Source: Conchocele bisecta (taxonomy: Eukaryota; Mollusca; Bivalvia; Lucinida; Thyasiridae). From it: a stretch of DNA of 64,000 bases. The notes beneath the pieces are model-generated. The model made no database searches and was not told where the DNA came from. It worked only from the letters and a program-made list of their open reading frames with translations. Numbering within the stretch: the stretch's first letter is position 1; each line of letters starts with the position of its first letter. Positions 46,913 to 58,544 of this stretch are shown here, piece after piece. Position numbers and translations under genes: made by a program. The DNA is taken from the NCBI GenBank assembly GCA_029237695.1, contig CM055265.1:69909903-69973902 (forward strand). The letters run 5' to 3'.

Positions 46913-47350
46913 AACCGGTGTCAAACGAGAGATATAAGAAACGCACATTTACATATAAATGCAAACGCTAGCAAGGAAATTAATAGTCTACACAATTGGT
47001 AATTGGAAATTTTCAGATTTCAATTTATCAAATTGGTGGACTTGGAATACATGTATACCGTAAAACGTACGTATTTTCCAAAGATAAAAGCATTTAGCTA
47101 ATTGGAAGACATAAAACGCCAGCAAACGTAATTTCCTTAACCATGTTAACTCATTTAAAATGTTGCGCAAGAAAATGCCCGTAGTCCATTAGGGAATTGT
47201 CTATGGATGGACGTGATATATTACATGTACTTGTGATACTAAGCTTATCGGAAAGAAAGAAAAGGTATTTGCGTTTGAAATAACGTACACTGGTTTATGA
47301 ATTGACAGGAATGTGACATTTTCTAACAGATTATATGTACAATTTAAGCA
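46913..47350. other. No gene recognised
   Basis: No supported coding region, hairpin or recognised repeat. Confidence 0.5.
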
Positions 47351-47355
47351 AAGTC

Positions 47356-47742
47356 AAGGTGTATGATCACGTGGTACTAACAAGAACAACAACAAGTACC
47401 GATTCAAAGTACGTATTCTTTTATAGTGTCCTTATTAAGTAACGGATTTTGATGAAATGTGGCGCATCAAACGCGTCTTGTTAAGCTGTAATTGGTGGTC
47501 TCTGTATTTTCGCCCAAACTGATATCGTTTTTGCGAAGAATCGATTTCCGTGTCTCCGACACGCAAAAACGACATCAGTCTGTGCCAAACTCCCTGGACC
47601 ACCAAATGCAGCTCATGAAGATGCGTTTGCTGCGCCATATTTCATCAAAATTCGTTACATATTAAGGAAAATATCAAATAATATTTACTTTGGAGTGGGC
47701 GACATTGTTGTTGTTGTAACCACGTGATCATGCACCTTGAAA
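47356..47742. mobile_element. CACGTG-ended MITE, full copy 1
   Basis: Ends CAAGGTGTATGATCACGTGGT ... ACCACGTGATCATGCACCTTG, next to ACAACAACAA runs. Central hairpin GATTTCCGTGTCTCCGACACG. Confidence 0.8.
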
Positions 47743-47930
47743 GTATCTGTTAATGTATTGGCTAGCGACAGTGCACGCAACTAGGAAGCATCGCTTACGT
47801 CAGAATCCCTGACACGTGATGATAAAATGGCATTATTCACAGTGTTGTAGTAGTAGCTCTTGAGCATATTGCGCACTCAATACAAGTTAACGCAGATATA
47901 ATATAATCGAACCTTCCTCAACGTAATACT

Positions 47931-48000
47931 GACCAGTGTATCCCCAGATCAGACTGCGCAGATGCGCAGCCTGATCTGGGGTAACACTGGTCGCAAACAG
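47931..48000. repeat. Short hairpin repeat
   Basis: CCCCAGATCAGACTGCGCAG ... CAGCCTGATCTGGGG between CCAGTGT and ACACTGG. Confidence 0.6.
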
Positions 48001-48249
48001 AATTGTCCGCTAATTGCCATTGTGGTTCACAAATATGATCTATAAAATTACGGCGTCTGTTGCTGTCGGCGGGTTGTAGGAGATTAGCGCCTTGTTAGAG
48101 CACTGGGGAATGGTAATTGTGGTGCGGATCGGTGCGAAAAGGGGCCTTCCGACATACAAAAAGTTGAATATAGAATAATATTTATTGACTTAAACTAAAT
48201 AGTTTCTCGTCGCGGTGCAACAGGTGAAGATGTAAGGAATGGTATTCAT

Positions 48250-48478
48250 GTAACAGCTAAGACTAAGCAGTTCGTAAGTGCAAAATTGAAATCCACAATA
48301 ACATTTGTTGTAACAGCCGATTTTGGAACACCTTTCGTGGATGTGATACATTTAATGACATGAACCCGTAGGTGCAACATGGTGGTATTTGCGGAACACG
48401 TTAATGTGAAAATCAAATTCATAGAAATCTTCGTACAAACATTTTTTATCGTACGACGTTTAGTGAAACGGATTCCTG
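48250..48478. repeat. Diverged GTTTCACTAAAC MITE
   Basis: TTCGTAAGTGCAAAATTG inside and CGTACGACGTTTAGTGAAACGG at the right end; left end decayed. Confidence 0.45.
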
Positions 48479-48746
48479 GGGAATTGTAATTGTGGCGCAG
48501 CTCGGAGTAAAAAGGGACCGTTCGATAACAGTTATTCTATACATTTGCCCTCTTGTAAGGAATGGTATACATATAACAGCGTCTTATTATGGAATAGGAT
48601 GTGTTTGGGGTAGTATTTGTGGCGCGGATCGGTAGGAAAAGAGCATTTAGACATGCACAAGGAATGGCGTATACTAGCGATTATAATACATTATTTACTT
48701 TATATATTTATTTACGTCTCACCAATTGTACAAACTTATATACCAG

Positions 48747-48953
48747 GGGTCCGTTTCACTAAACGTCGTACGACTAATATGTTCGTAAGTGTAAAATTAT
48801 TTATTGTAGACAATTATTGGAATTACATTTATTGAGCATATGCAGCCTATGCTCAATAAATGTAAATCCATATCCATCAATTGAAATTTCCAGACGATTC
48901 TAAATTTGCACTTACGAGCATTTTAGTCGTACGAAGTTTAGTGAAACGGGCCC
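48747..48953. mobile_element. GTTTCACTAAAC MITE, full copy
   Basis: GGGTCCGTTTCACTAAAC ... GTTTAGTGAAACGGGCCC, bordered by CAG (48744-48746) and CTG (48954-48956). Confidence 0.8.
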
Positions 48954-49149
48954 CTGTACAATACAATAGCCATACACAAATGATGACGCACAGTTGCCAT
49001 TGTATAGTGAAACCTCTCTAAACCGAACACCAAGACAAATTCTGTGATCCTATTTTTGATGGGTTTGTTGGCCATTTATCTGGGATGTTAATGTGTGTTC
49101 ATGATTGCAAAACACGCACATACGTATCATAATGGTCATATGCCTGATT

Positions 49150-49222
49150 TACAGTGGAACATCTTTAAACCGGACACACTGGGGACATCCCAGTGTGTCC
49201 GGTTTAGTGAGGTTTCACTGTA
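49150..49222. mobile_element. Pogo/Tigger-like hairpin, copy 2
   Basis: TACAGTGGAACATCTTTAAACC ... GGTTTAGTGAGGTTTCACTGTA; a related single end is at 49005-49033. Confidence 0.65.
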
Positions 49223-49289
49223 TATTCGAATATGGGAGATGTTATTTACACAATGCTTGTAACATAAGGTAATACTCATACAATACATT

Positions 49290-49535
49290 TTAACCCTTTG
49301 AACCCGAAATCCCGCTATATCGGTTTATGCAAAAAGTGCAGATCCGGATGAGCCGGCTCGTACCGAGCCGTCTCATCAGGATCTGCACTTTTTGAAAGTA
49401 ATTTTAATATTTTTGAGAACAAAAACACCCCCTTTTCATAAATGGACGAATCTGAAAATCATTGTGTGACCATTGGATTGGTCGAAACATTAGCATATCA
49501 CAGTCCATTCCAGTTCCTTAGGGTTGAAAGGGTTA
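49290..49535. mobile_element. TTAACCCTTTGAACCC MITE, copy 1 (246 bp)
   Basis: TTAACCCTTTGAACCC ... GGGTTGAAAGGGTTAA, with inner palindrome GAGCCGGCTCGTACCGAGCC. A copy of the same length is at 61735-61980. Confidence 0.75.
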
Positions 49536-49927
49536 AGCAATAAGATCAAAGAAACTGTTCTAAATCATTACATGATACTGCAAAACTTACATTTGTTACA
49601 TTGCAAGCTATTATATGTTATCTGTGAGAGAAAACGCGTAAGTGTCAACTTACAAAAATAATGCACCGCGAAGAGAACACCCGTAACCACCCGCGTTATA
49701 AAATAAGCACCGCCCACAAAAATGCATCACGGCTGCAAACGCCCACGAAATATTATAAAATGCCTTTTGTTCGAAACTGTTGTTATCACACTTTCGTATG
49801 AAAGTAAACCAGATATAACAAGTTTAACCATATCAGCAAGTTAGCTCAAGCTCAGCCGAATTTTTTGCCTGCCCTTGCCCGCTTCTGTAGCCTATTTCAC
49901 AAACATTGCAAAGTATATTTTTCTAGA

Positions 49928-50239
49928 GAATAGTAGGTTAGTGCCGTGAATGGGAAAAATATCTGGCAATGCTCAAGAATTTCTTTATTTCTCATCAGAA
50001 GTATATGTAGTGACCACCATTTGAACCGTCTCACCGAGACGGTTCAAATGAGTGGTCACAACATGTACTTTGGTTCAGAAATAAGGAAAATAGATAGAGA
50101 ATAGTAGGCTAGTGCCGTGAATGGGAAAAAAATATCTGGCAAGGCTCAGGAAACGGGATGGCCGAGGCTCTGCCGAGCACATCCCGTTTCCGTGCCGCGC
50201 CAGATATGTTTTCCCATTCACGGCACTAACCTACTATTC
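49928..50239. mobile_element. Composite GAATAGTAGG MITE pair
   Basis: Two abutting units (from 49928 and from 50099). The first contains AACCGTCTCACCGAGACGGTT; the second is a tight foldback GCCGTGAATGGGAAA ... TTCCCATTCACGGC. Confidence 0.7.
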
Positions 50240-50241
50240 TA

Positions 50242-50359
50242 TTTATCCCGTCAACACCTACAAATGGCTGTAAAATGCAAAAATTGTATTGACTGGATAT
50301 CAAAGATGTTTCACGGCACCGTGTTTCACGGCACATACGCACTGTGTTGACGGGATAAA
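50242..50359. mobile_element. TTTATCCCGTCAACAC MITE, copy 2
   Basis: TTTATCCCGTCAACACC ... GTGTTGACGGGATAAA, inverted relative to copies at 40493 and 52330. Confidence 0.75.
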
Positions 50360-50424
50360 ACATGTATCTGACCCCGTTCTTCTGAGTGTCTACTCTTCAA
50401 AATAAAGGTGTGTGTTCTATACTG

Positions 50425-50850
50425 TCAGTCCTTAAACCCTACAATACATTTAGTTAACATATTGATTGATTGATTGGTGTTTAACGGCCTATCAACAGCT
50501 AAGTAATAGTTATAGTTATAGTTCATATAATGGATTTTTAATAAATTAATTTCGTAGCGAGCGCCAGCCCAGTCGCGATGCTCCGCCCCTAAACAATAAC
50601 CTGGAATCGCTATACTAGCATGTGATTGGCGATGTGACACGAAGTGAGTGCGTGGGTGGGTGGTAATATGAGTTGCGTCTCGTGAACTGATGACACAAGG
50701 CGTAAAGTCAGTTCTAAATATAGCTGCTGAACATTTAATTATTAATTTAATAGATATTGGCGAAAGTGTCGCAATATGCGATTAATTGAGACGAAATGCT
50801 GTTCTTTCATTGGTCGAGAAACTAGGGTAAACAATGAGGTCATTTAAGGC
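50425..50850. repeat. Dispersed repeat, copy 1 (mollusc-like GATTGATTGGTGTTTAACG)
   Basis: Includes TTTTTAATAAATTAATTTCG, GAATCGCTATACTAGCATGT and ACGAAATGCTGTTCTTTCAT, all shared with 62395-62790. The GATTGATTGATTGGTGTTTA start is found only here. Confidence 0.6.
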
Positions 50851-51039
50851 GGGCCAACGGTATCGAACCCTTATTTAACCTGCTGAATTAGGGGAGGATC
50901 CCAAAATCAGAACGGAATATTTACATCGAAAACAAATTTATTCAACTCTGCAATTAGAATAACCTGACTTGGTGCCAGGTCTATACCACACAAAAGCCAC
51001 TTGGAATTTTTTTTTTACAGAGTATAAATAGTAATATCC

Positions 51040-51220
51040 GTTGACATTTTAAAGAAACACGGTTATCGCCCCTGATATCAGTGTGGACATTTACGTCTGC
51101 TATAAAATGTATAATAATGCCAATCAATATGTGGGGTAATGGAGAATGAATGCTTAGTTTGCCAGAAATGTCTCAGATGATGTCTCTGATATAAAGAACA
51201 ACAGCCCGTGCCTATTGCCT
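51040..51220. repeat. Dispersed repeat (ACACGGTTATCGCCCCTGAT)
   Basis: Near-identical stretch at 63370-63560 and an inverted relative at about 54290-54480. Confidence 0.6.
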
Positions 51221-51240
51221 TTAATAGTCTCCAAGTCTAT

Positions 51241-51406
51241 TATATAGGAATGAATGGCCTTTTTTGTGGAATTTATCGGGGTATAAACTTGGAAAAGTCG
51301 CGGGAATACTGGACGAAGGCCGGAAGGCTTCGTCCAGTATTCCCGCGACTTTTCCAAGTTTATATCCCCGATTAATTCCACAAAAAGGCCATTCATTCCT
51401 TATAAT
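51241..51406. repeat. Near-perfect ~165-bp palindrome
   Basis: GGAATGAATGGCC ... GGCCATTCATTCC, centred on GAAGGCCGGAAGGCTTC; a MITE or foldback with almost no loop. Confidence 0.8.
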
Positions 51407-51810
51407 TCCAGCATTTGAAATAAATTCATCAAGAAAATGTGTTTATTTTCCGTTTTCTTAAGAATTACTTTAAATGCGCCCCACGGTTACGGAAAGTAGT
51501 TCGGCGTGGGAGTTTACTGGGATATAAATTTTGGACAGAGGCTTGCCGCTACGGGCCAATCATATGTTAGGGAATTGTGTAAATATTTTTGTGCTGGAAT
51601 TATATAGACTGTATTGTCCTCGATTTAACCTTGACCAAATCCGTTTCAGTTCACGGTCATGAACTCTGCATATGAAAGTATTAACTATAGTGACTAGACC
51701 AAATTAAGAACCTTCAGCTTCGTGAGAACATATTGGAATATCGGAGACACCATCCGTGACACCGTATGAACCTGCTGTAACATACGAGACACACCATGTA
51801 ATTTCGTATA

Positions 51811-52310
51811 NNNNNNNNNNNNNNNNNNNNNNNNNNNNNNNNNNNNNNNNNNNNNNNNNNNNNNNNNNNNNNNNNNNNNNNNNNNNNNNNNNNNNNNNNN
51901 NNNNNNNNNNNNNNNNNNNNNNNNNNNNNNNNNNNNNNNNNNNNNNNNNNNNNNNNNNNNNNNNNNNNNNNNNNNNNNNNNNNNNNNNNNNNNNNNNNNN
52001 NNNNNNNNNNNNNNNNNNNNNNNNNNNNNNNNNNNNNNNNNNNNNNNNNNNNNNNNNNNNNNNNNNNNNNNNNNNNNNNNNNNNNNNNNNNNNNNNNNNN
52101 NNNNNNNNNNNNNNNNNNNNNNNNNNNNNNNNNNNNNNNNNNNNNNNNNNNNNNNNNNNNNNNNNNNNNNNNNNNNNNNNNNNNNNNNNNNNNNNNNNNN
52201 NNNNNNNNNNNNNNNNNNNNNNNNNNNNNNNNNNNNNNNNNNNNNNNNNNNNNNNNNNNNNNNNNNNNNNNNNNNNNNNNNNNNNNNNNNNNNNNNNNNN
52301 NNNNNNNNNN
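51811..52310. other. Assembly gap, 500 N
   Basis: Both edges carry the same 13 bases in direct order (GTAATTTCGTATA before and after), so the contig ends may simply overlap. Confidence 0.99.
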
Positions 52311-52329
52311 GTAATTTCGTATATACGAA

Positions 52330-52807
52330 TTTATCCCGTCAACACAGTGCGTATGTGCCGTGAAACACGGTGCTGTGAAACATTTTTGATATCCTGACAA
52401 TACGACCTAATCACTGCGTATGAATATGTGCGGTGGCTGGGATTATTGTTTTGCATTTTAAAAGCCATTAGTAGGTGTTGACGGGATAAATAGAATAGTA
52501 GGCTAGTGCCGTGAATGCGGAAAATATATCTGGCTCGGCTCGGAAACGGGATGTGCTCGGCAGAGCCTCGCCCATCCCGTTTCCTAGGCCTTGCCAGATA
52601 TGTTTTCCCATTCACGGCACTAACCTACTATTCTTTATCTATTTTCCTTATTTCTGAACCAAAGTATATGTTGTGACCACTCATTTGAACCGTCTCGGCG
52701 AGACGGTTCAAATGAGTGGTCACAACATATACTTCTGATGAGAAATAAAGAAATTCTTCAGCCTTGCCAGATATGTTTTCCAATTCACGGCACTAACCTA
52801 CTATTCT
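52330..52807. mobile_element. Composite MITE cluster (TTTATCCCGTC copy 3 plus GAATAGTAGG units)
   Basis: Copy 3 at 52330-52490, a foldback at 52493-52633, and a hairpin half (AACCGTCTCGGCGAGACGGTT) to 52807. The order is the mirror image of 49928-50359. Confidence 0.75.
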
Positions 52808-52809
52808 CT

Positions 52810-53480
52810 ATATGTGCGATATTTCATGACATGAACATATTTACAGAATTTGCGATAGTTTCCGTAAATGAGGTCAGAAGTTGAGGAGATTTGCATAGCA
52901 ACTGCGGGATTCAAATACGCATTTGCTATGAAAAGTGTGTCAACTTTCGACGTAATTTACAGAAAATATCATAGTTTCTGTAAATATATTTCATGAAAAA
53001 TCGAAATGCCAACACGCAATCATTATTTCCAAATACTTGAACATTATGCTTAAAACCAAGCAACTTCATTGTCTGAGCCCGACCTGTAGCACAGCTCTTG
53101 CTCAGCCAAGCAAGCTGCTTGAGTTTAAGCAGAATATTCATGTACTTTCAAATAAAGAAATTTACATTTTCCCCAAGATTAGCGCGGCCGGTAGTGTACA
53201 CGTATATGTTATCCAAAGCAAATTATCAATCGGATCGTCGCGGACATTGGTCAGATGGTGATGGCGTTTGGACACTCAATATAGCCCGGATGGCAGTGAC
53301 AATTAAATCGGTCACACGCTTGGAGATCAATTTCTTCCTGTCGTGTTACAAGTTTCACCATCTCGCTTTTTTCAATTATATATATGGGCGCACGACTGAG
53401 AAGATATCCCTTCCGTCATTTGCAACGAGTGTGCTTCGTTAGGACTTTCGTCTATTCTTGTAAACTATGGAGCTTCATTG
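52810..53480. other. No gene recognised
   Basis: Frames such as 53098-53442 have no family resemblance and no coding signal I trust. A weak inverted repeat (TTTACAGAA ... TTCTGTAAA) lies near 52835-52990. Confidence 0.4.
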
Positions 53481-53487
53481 GGGGATT

Positions 53488-53572
53488 TTCGACATTTTCG
53501 TTTTCATGCCGCGTAGAGGCGAAAATTAAGAACCTTAATTTTCGTCTCTACGCGGCGTAGAAACGAATGCAC
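53488..53572. repeat. Hairpin (GCCGCGTAGAGGCGAAAATTAAG)
   Basis: Arms ATGCCGCGTAGAGGCGAAAA and TTTTCGTCTCTACGCGGCGT around a short AT loop. Confidence 0.65.
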
Positions 53573-53577
53573 GAAGT

Positions 53578-53608
53578 ACAGTGGAACCTCCCTAAACCGG
53601 CCACCCTG
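53578..53608. repeat. Single end of a pogo-like repeat
   Basis: ACAGTGGAACCTCCCTAAAC, cut off by the MITE that follows; no second end nearby. Confidence 0.5.
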
Positions 53609-53613
53609 GTGAC

Positions 53614-53835
53614 AGTTTCACTAAACTTCGTATGACTAAAATGTTCGTAAGTGCAAAATTATTATAGTCTGTAGATTTCACACTAACAATGTTTTCTTGT
53701 AAACAATTATTGGATTTAAATTTATTGAGCATATGCTGCATCAATAAATGTAAATGCATCAATTGAAATTTCCAGACGATCCTAAATTTGCACTTACGAA
53801 CATTTTAGTCGTATGAAGTTTAGTGAAACGGGCCC
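53614..53835. mobile_element. GTTTCACTAAAC MITE, full copy
   Basis: AGTTTCACTAAACTTCGTAT ... GAAGTTTAGTGAAACGGGCC followed by CCTG. Confidence 0.75.
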
Positions 53836-54021
53836 CTGGTTCTCAAGCGACGGCTTGAAGATGCCACTACAAGTACCTTGCCTCAAATATTAAATTACGT
53901 TACCGGAAACACATATATTTTTGTCAGGTCTAATACACGTAATATCATTATTTGTGTCGGTAATGGCTAACTCGCATTATCAGTCAATGAGGGGTCGTAT
54001 CTACTTATTTCCCATTGAATG

Positions 54022-54093
54022 TACAGTGGAACATCCCTAAACCGGACACCCTGGGGACCTCCCAGGGTGTCCGGTTAGAGAGGTTCCACTGTA
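54022..54093. mobile_element. Pogo/Tigger-like hairpin, copy 3
   Basis: TACAGTGGAACATCCCTAAA ... AGAGAGGTTCCACTGTAA. A more decayed end follows near 54162-54230. Confidence 0.65.
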
Positions 54094-54479
54094 ATTAAGC
54101 ACTCCATACAAACTGGTTGTCATTGTCTATCATGAAAAGACACTACAATGAAAGAAATGACAGTGAAACCCATCTAAATTTAACACCATGGGATCGCCAG
54201 GGTGTCAGGTTTATATTAGAGGGGTTTAGGTTAAGAACATATACGGAACACGTGAGGTGTTCCGATGTTTTACATTGTACACGCCCACTCAATAGGCACA
54301 AACTCTTCTTTATATCAGAAATACGATCTAAGACATTTTCTGGCAAAATAAACATTCATTCACCATTACCCCACGTATTGATTGGCAGTATTATACATTT
54401 TATATCAGATGTAAATTTCCACACTGATATCAGGGGCTATAATCGTGTTTCCTTAAAATGTTAACGGCCATTACTATTT

Positions 54480-55330
54480 AGTATCTGTATTTAGTTTTAG
54501 TGCAATGATCATACTTTATAATCAGTCGAAAATATTATTTTTTGTCAGGTGACATATTTACTATTTATAAATAATTAAAAATATCATACCTCATTTGCAT
54601 ATGAAAATAGCCTGATACCATCGCGCGTCACTATCAGGACAATAAATATTACTAAATAATTATATCTGTATAGCGGGCACTCATATTTTGTAGAACTGGT
54701 GAAATAGTGACACAATTATACACTTAGTAATTCCTATAAATAATATGTTGTGCCTACTGAGTGGGCATGTACCTTTAACTGTGATTGCAGAAATAAGGCT
54801 TATGGGATTTCTGACCAATGTAGCTCCTGATCAAATAACACACGAATGTGGCCTGGTAGCGATGGTCATTGCTTGTGAGAAGCATGACGGGTGTTTCATT
54901 GATGGAATTACGAACAGTGCAGATCCTGATCAGACAGTGCGGATGCACAGACCGATCTGGATCTATACCGGTCGCAAAACACATAAACCCCATTTCTCCA
55001 GTCACATTCACACGTATTGTCACTGAGTATACGTGAAAAATGCAATGGTTAATATCTACATGTTACGGCTGTTGCTGCGTCATGGACAGAGGTGACCGGA
55101 GGTATATTTATCTCAGCCGATGACCCTTATTGCACCAGAGAGGAGTTTCCGTGACAAGCCCACTAACCAAGATGGATTAACCGCAGTTCCGATGGCTATA
55201 TCCGGTAGATGGCAGCACCAATTAGAGACGGGTTTAGGCTGCGGACCATAAAGCACACACGCGAGTTTTCTGATCAGGCATCATCACTGTCCGGTCAGGT
55301 TCTATACCGATCGCATTGTCAATAAGTTCA
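54480..55330. other. No gene; short repeat fragments only
   Basis: Contains GTGCAGATCCTGATCAGACA (54917) facing ACCGATCTGGATCTATACC, kin to other hairpins in the window. No supported coding region. Confidence 0.45.
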
Positions 55331-55337
55331 ATTCCCA

Positions 55338-55610
55338 AGGTGCATGAGCACGTGGTTACAACAACAATTACTGATACGTCCAGAAGCGCCTCGGCTTCAA
55401 AGTACATATTCTGTTATATTGTCATTATTACGTAGTGGATTTTAATGGAATATGGCTCATCAAGCGCCTCTTGTTCAGCTGCATTTGGTGGTGTACGTAC
55501 TTTGGGCCTTCTGTCGTTTTCGCTAAGAATCGATTTCTATGTTTACTGTCAATACTCAACACTTTCAGACATTGTTGTTGATGTGGTAACCACGTGATCA
55601 TGTACCTTTG
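55338..55610. mobile_element. CACGTG-ended MITE, copy 2
   Basis: AAGGTGCATGAGCACGTGGT ... ACCACGTGATCATGTACCTT, shorter than copy 1, with a damaged centre. Confidence 0.7.
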
Positions 55611-55857
55611 ATTTCCGTCTCACCGAAAACATAATGAAAGTCACAGAATACATTAATTATTTACAGAAATACCCACGGCATATAATATAGCTTCCTTTTG
55701 GTGTGCAGATGCACAAAGTGAATTTCGATTTTTGAGTTGATCCCCTGGTTATAGATTATCTACCCCTTTTTTGCTTAGAAATTCTCAATATTGTCTTGTA
55801 AGAAGTAAAACCTTTAACTCGTAATAGCTGGAGCCTTGCTATTTGGTATGTATCTTA

Positions 55858-55983
55858 GTTTCACTAAACTTCGTACGACTAAAATGTTCGTAAGAGCAAA
55901 ATTATTATAGTATGTAAATTTCACATTTCTTAAATTTGCACTTACGAACATTTTAATCGTGCGAAGTTTAGTGAAACGGGCCC
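55858..55983. mobile_element. GTTTCACTAAAC MITE, short copy
   Basis: GTTTCACTAAACTTCGTACG ... GTTTAGTGAAACGGGCCC, internally deleted; followed by CAG. Confidence 0.75.
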
Positions 55984-56092
55984 CAGATACGCATAGTGAA
56001 TTTCGATTTTCGATTTAAAGCCCGTCTCATGCATTGTCTCCCCTTTTGGAATTATCATTTCTGAAATTTGCATTGGAAATAAATCATTATAG

Positions 56093-56253
56093 GGTTAACT
56101 GTATTTTAATTTTGAAATTTGCGGCGTATATCAGAAAATGATAGGTCGGAAAATCTGTTTAATGGCGACTCGCTAGCGGAGCCATTAAACATGTTTTCCG
56201 ACCTATCATGTTCTGATATACGCCGAAAGTTTCAAAATTACAATGCGGTTAAC
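56093..56253. repeat. ~160-bp palindrome (GTTAACTG ... GGTTAAC)
   Basis: Arms contain GATAGGTCGGAAAATCTGTT and ATGTTTTCCGACCTATCATG around GCTAGCGGAGCC. Confidence 0.7.
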
Positions 56254-56405
56254 CTATTTCTAATGCACTCCTTTACTACTGGCGTAGGAATACATATTGA
56301 AATAATTTGCGACCGTTCATCAACAATGATATACCTGTAATGCATGACCATCAGCCAATCAGATCGCGTGGTATTTATAGAGTGTATTATAATAAACAGC
56401 AACAG
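56250..56405. repeat. Copy of the sequence flanking the palindrome axis
   Basis: GGTTAACCTATTTCTAATGC ... CTTTACTACTGGCGTAGGAA ... CATCAGCCAATCAGATCGC matches 24030-24180 and, reversed, 23090-23225. Confidence 0.75.
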
Positions 56406-56812
56406 CTGGAGACTTGAAATTTGGTATGTATCTCCTATTCGGTGGGCAGATGTACAGAGAGAAATTCTATTTTTTATTAGGCCCTCATGGCATGGGATTA
56501 TCTCCCCATTTCGGACTTTGACATTTGGTGAAGTGTCGACGAGACAGTTCAATTGGTGATTGCGACATATACTTCTGAGCACAGACACATGAACTAATTA
56601 CGGCTTTCTACAAAAGACATAAAATCGGTTAAACATTCTGCACACTGCACCTGCTAAAGCCGATTGGGTCCGTAGTGCAATGGGGGCGATAAGCTACTTT
56701 TCTCCTTGTCACCATTGAGCTATCCTTATCGTCACTGAGCTCTCCTTATCTCCACCGAGCTGCCTGTCAGTGATATCTGATGGAACGCAGGCTCATACAT
56801 GTACTTGCTTAT

Positions 56813-57216
56813 AGTGGGTGCATGATCACGTGGTTACAACAACAACAACGTCGCCCACTCCAAAGTAAGTATTATTTGATAATTTCCTTAACATGCAACG
56901 GATTTTGATGAAATATGGCGCAGTAAACGCGTCTTCATGAATTGCATTTGGTGGTACATGGAGTTTGGCACAGACTTATGTCGTTTTTGCGAAGAATCGA
57001 TTTCCGTGTCGGAGACACGGAAATCGATTCTTCGCAAAAACCACAGAAATTTGAGCGAAAATACAGAGACCACCAAATTCAGCTTCACAAGACGTGCCAT
57101 ATTTCATCAAAATCCGTTACGTAATAAGGACACTATAAAATAATATGTATTTTGAGTCAGATGGATTCTGGAAATTTCAGTACCTGTTGTTGTTAGTACC
57201 ACGTGATCATACCCAT
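56813..57216. mobile_element. CACGTG-ended MITE, copy 3
   Basis: GGGTGCATGATCACGTGGTT ... ACCACGTGATCATACCC; central GATTTCCGTGTCGGAGACAC palindrome. Confidence 0.8.
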
Positions 57217-57235
57217 TGTTATATTGGGTTGGCTC

Positions 57236-57672
57236 TGTACGGAGCCCCACATGGGACATGGATTTTGTTCTATTAATTCGTTAATTAATTCCCACGATAT
57301 ACCATTCCGCTCCCTCGAATTAACAATTCGTTCCCAGGAAATGACAATTCGTTCCCACGATATAACAATTCGTTCCCTCGAATTAACAATTCTTTCCCAC
57401 GAAATTAAAATTCGTTCCCATGATATAACAATTCGTTCCCTCGAATTAACAATTCGTTCCCACGACATAACAATCCGTTCCCACGAATTAACAATTCGTT
57501 CCCGTGGGAACGAATTGTTATTTCGTGGGAACGAATTGTTAAATTGAGGGAACGGATTGTTAATTCTTGGGAACGAATTGTTAATTCGTGGGAATGAATT
57601 GTTAAATTGTTATTTTGGTGGGAACGAATTAATAAAAATAATAATTCTACGTCCCCTGCGGGGTTCCGTAGC
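57236..57672. repeat. AATTCGTTCCCACG foldback array 2
   Basis: Same design as 46461-46912: TACGGAGCCCCACATGGGAC start, central GTTCCCGTGGGAACG near 57495, end CCCCTGCGGGGTTCCGTA. Confidence 0.85.
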
Positions 57673-57782
57673 TCTGTAATTTTTAAATTAGTAACCAAAA
57701 TCAATTGTTAGCGTCAAAAGAAGACAATACGATTTTACATTTGCTCACATATTCGTAAACAATAGTGTTGCCAAAAAGTCAA

Positions 57783-57885
57783 TTTCTGAAACATTCGTAG
57801 CCAAATTACCGCTTGAGTAGCCAAATGACCGCTTGAGTAGCCAAATGGCCGCTTGATTAGCCAGATGGCTACTGCGGCTACCAGT
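57783..57885. repeat. 22-bp tandem repeat (TAGCCAAATGACCGCTTGAG)
   Basis: Four diverging units ending in GGCTACTGCGGCTACC. Confidence 0.8.
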
Positions 57886-57889
57886 AGCG

Positions 57890-58480
57890 CCAACCTACAT
57901 GTAGCTTATGTATACATGTATGAGGTAAAAAAACGATGAATGAGTGGTGATTAATATGATATTTATGAAAAAAACAAATGTACTGAGTTTATATGAAACG
58001 AGGTTATGCCGAGTTTCTTATAACATCAATCAATGGGTTTAATATAAATACCATATTAAACCAACACAAACGTTCGATTATATTTCTTGCATAAGCAAAG
58101 TGTCAAACCCGAACGTTGTACTGATCAGTTAAATAGCGTTAGCATTAATTTAGGCTAGTGTAATATGATAGTGAATGCACTCTGTTATTGAACTTGCGGA
58201 AATCTATTTTATGCAATGAATGTAGTAAACATGTCAATATTTATTAGCCGATCTATATATTGGTTATCCATCGGTTTGTGAAAAAGTTTGTAACCACTCT
58301 TTTCTCCTATATTCTGTAATCTACAAACGCGAAATGTGTTGTATCACTTCCAAATTACATCAAACGGATAATTTTGTTCAAAATTTGGCCATTATCTCTG
58401 TTGAAAACTTTAAATATAGTGAAATAACACAATTTGGCTAACTAAAGTTAGGCGGTTTCCAATTTGGCTATAAATAAACG
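57890..58480. other. No gene recognised
   Basis: AT-rich DNA; nothing supported. Confidence 0.5.
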
Positions 58481-58544
58481 TTTTAACTACAAGAGTTTGG
58501 TAAACAAAAGTTAGGCGGTTTGCGATTTGGCTATGATACAATAC

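Noticed and set aside
51714..52400. Frames across the second gap
   Set aside because: Also made of Ns.
54117..54464. 115-codon ORF as a gene
   Set aside because: Overlaps a decayed pogo-like end and a dispersed repeat; no family resemblance.
57193..57704. Repetitive ORFs (SWERIV, ELTIRS type text)
   Set aside because: They are the translation of the AATTCGTTCCC foldback array in both directions.
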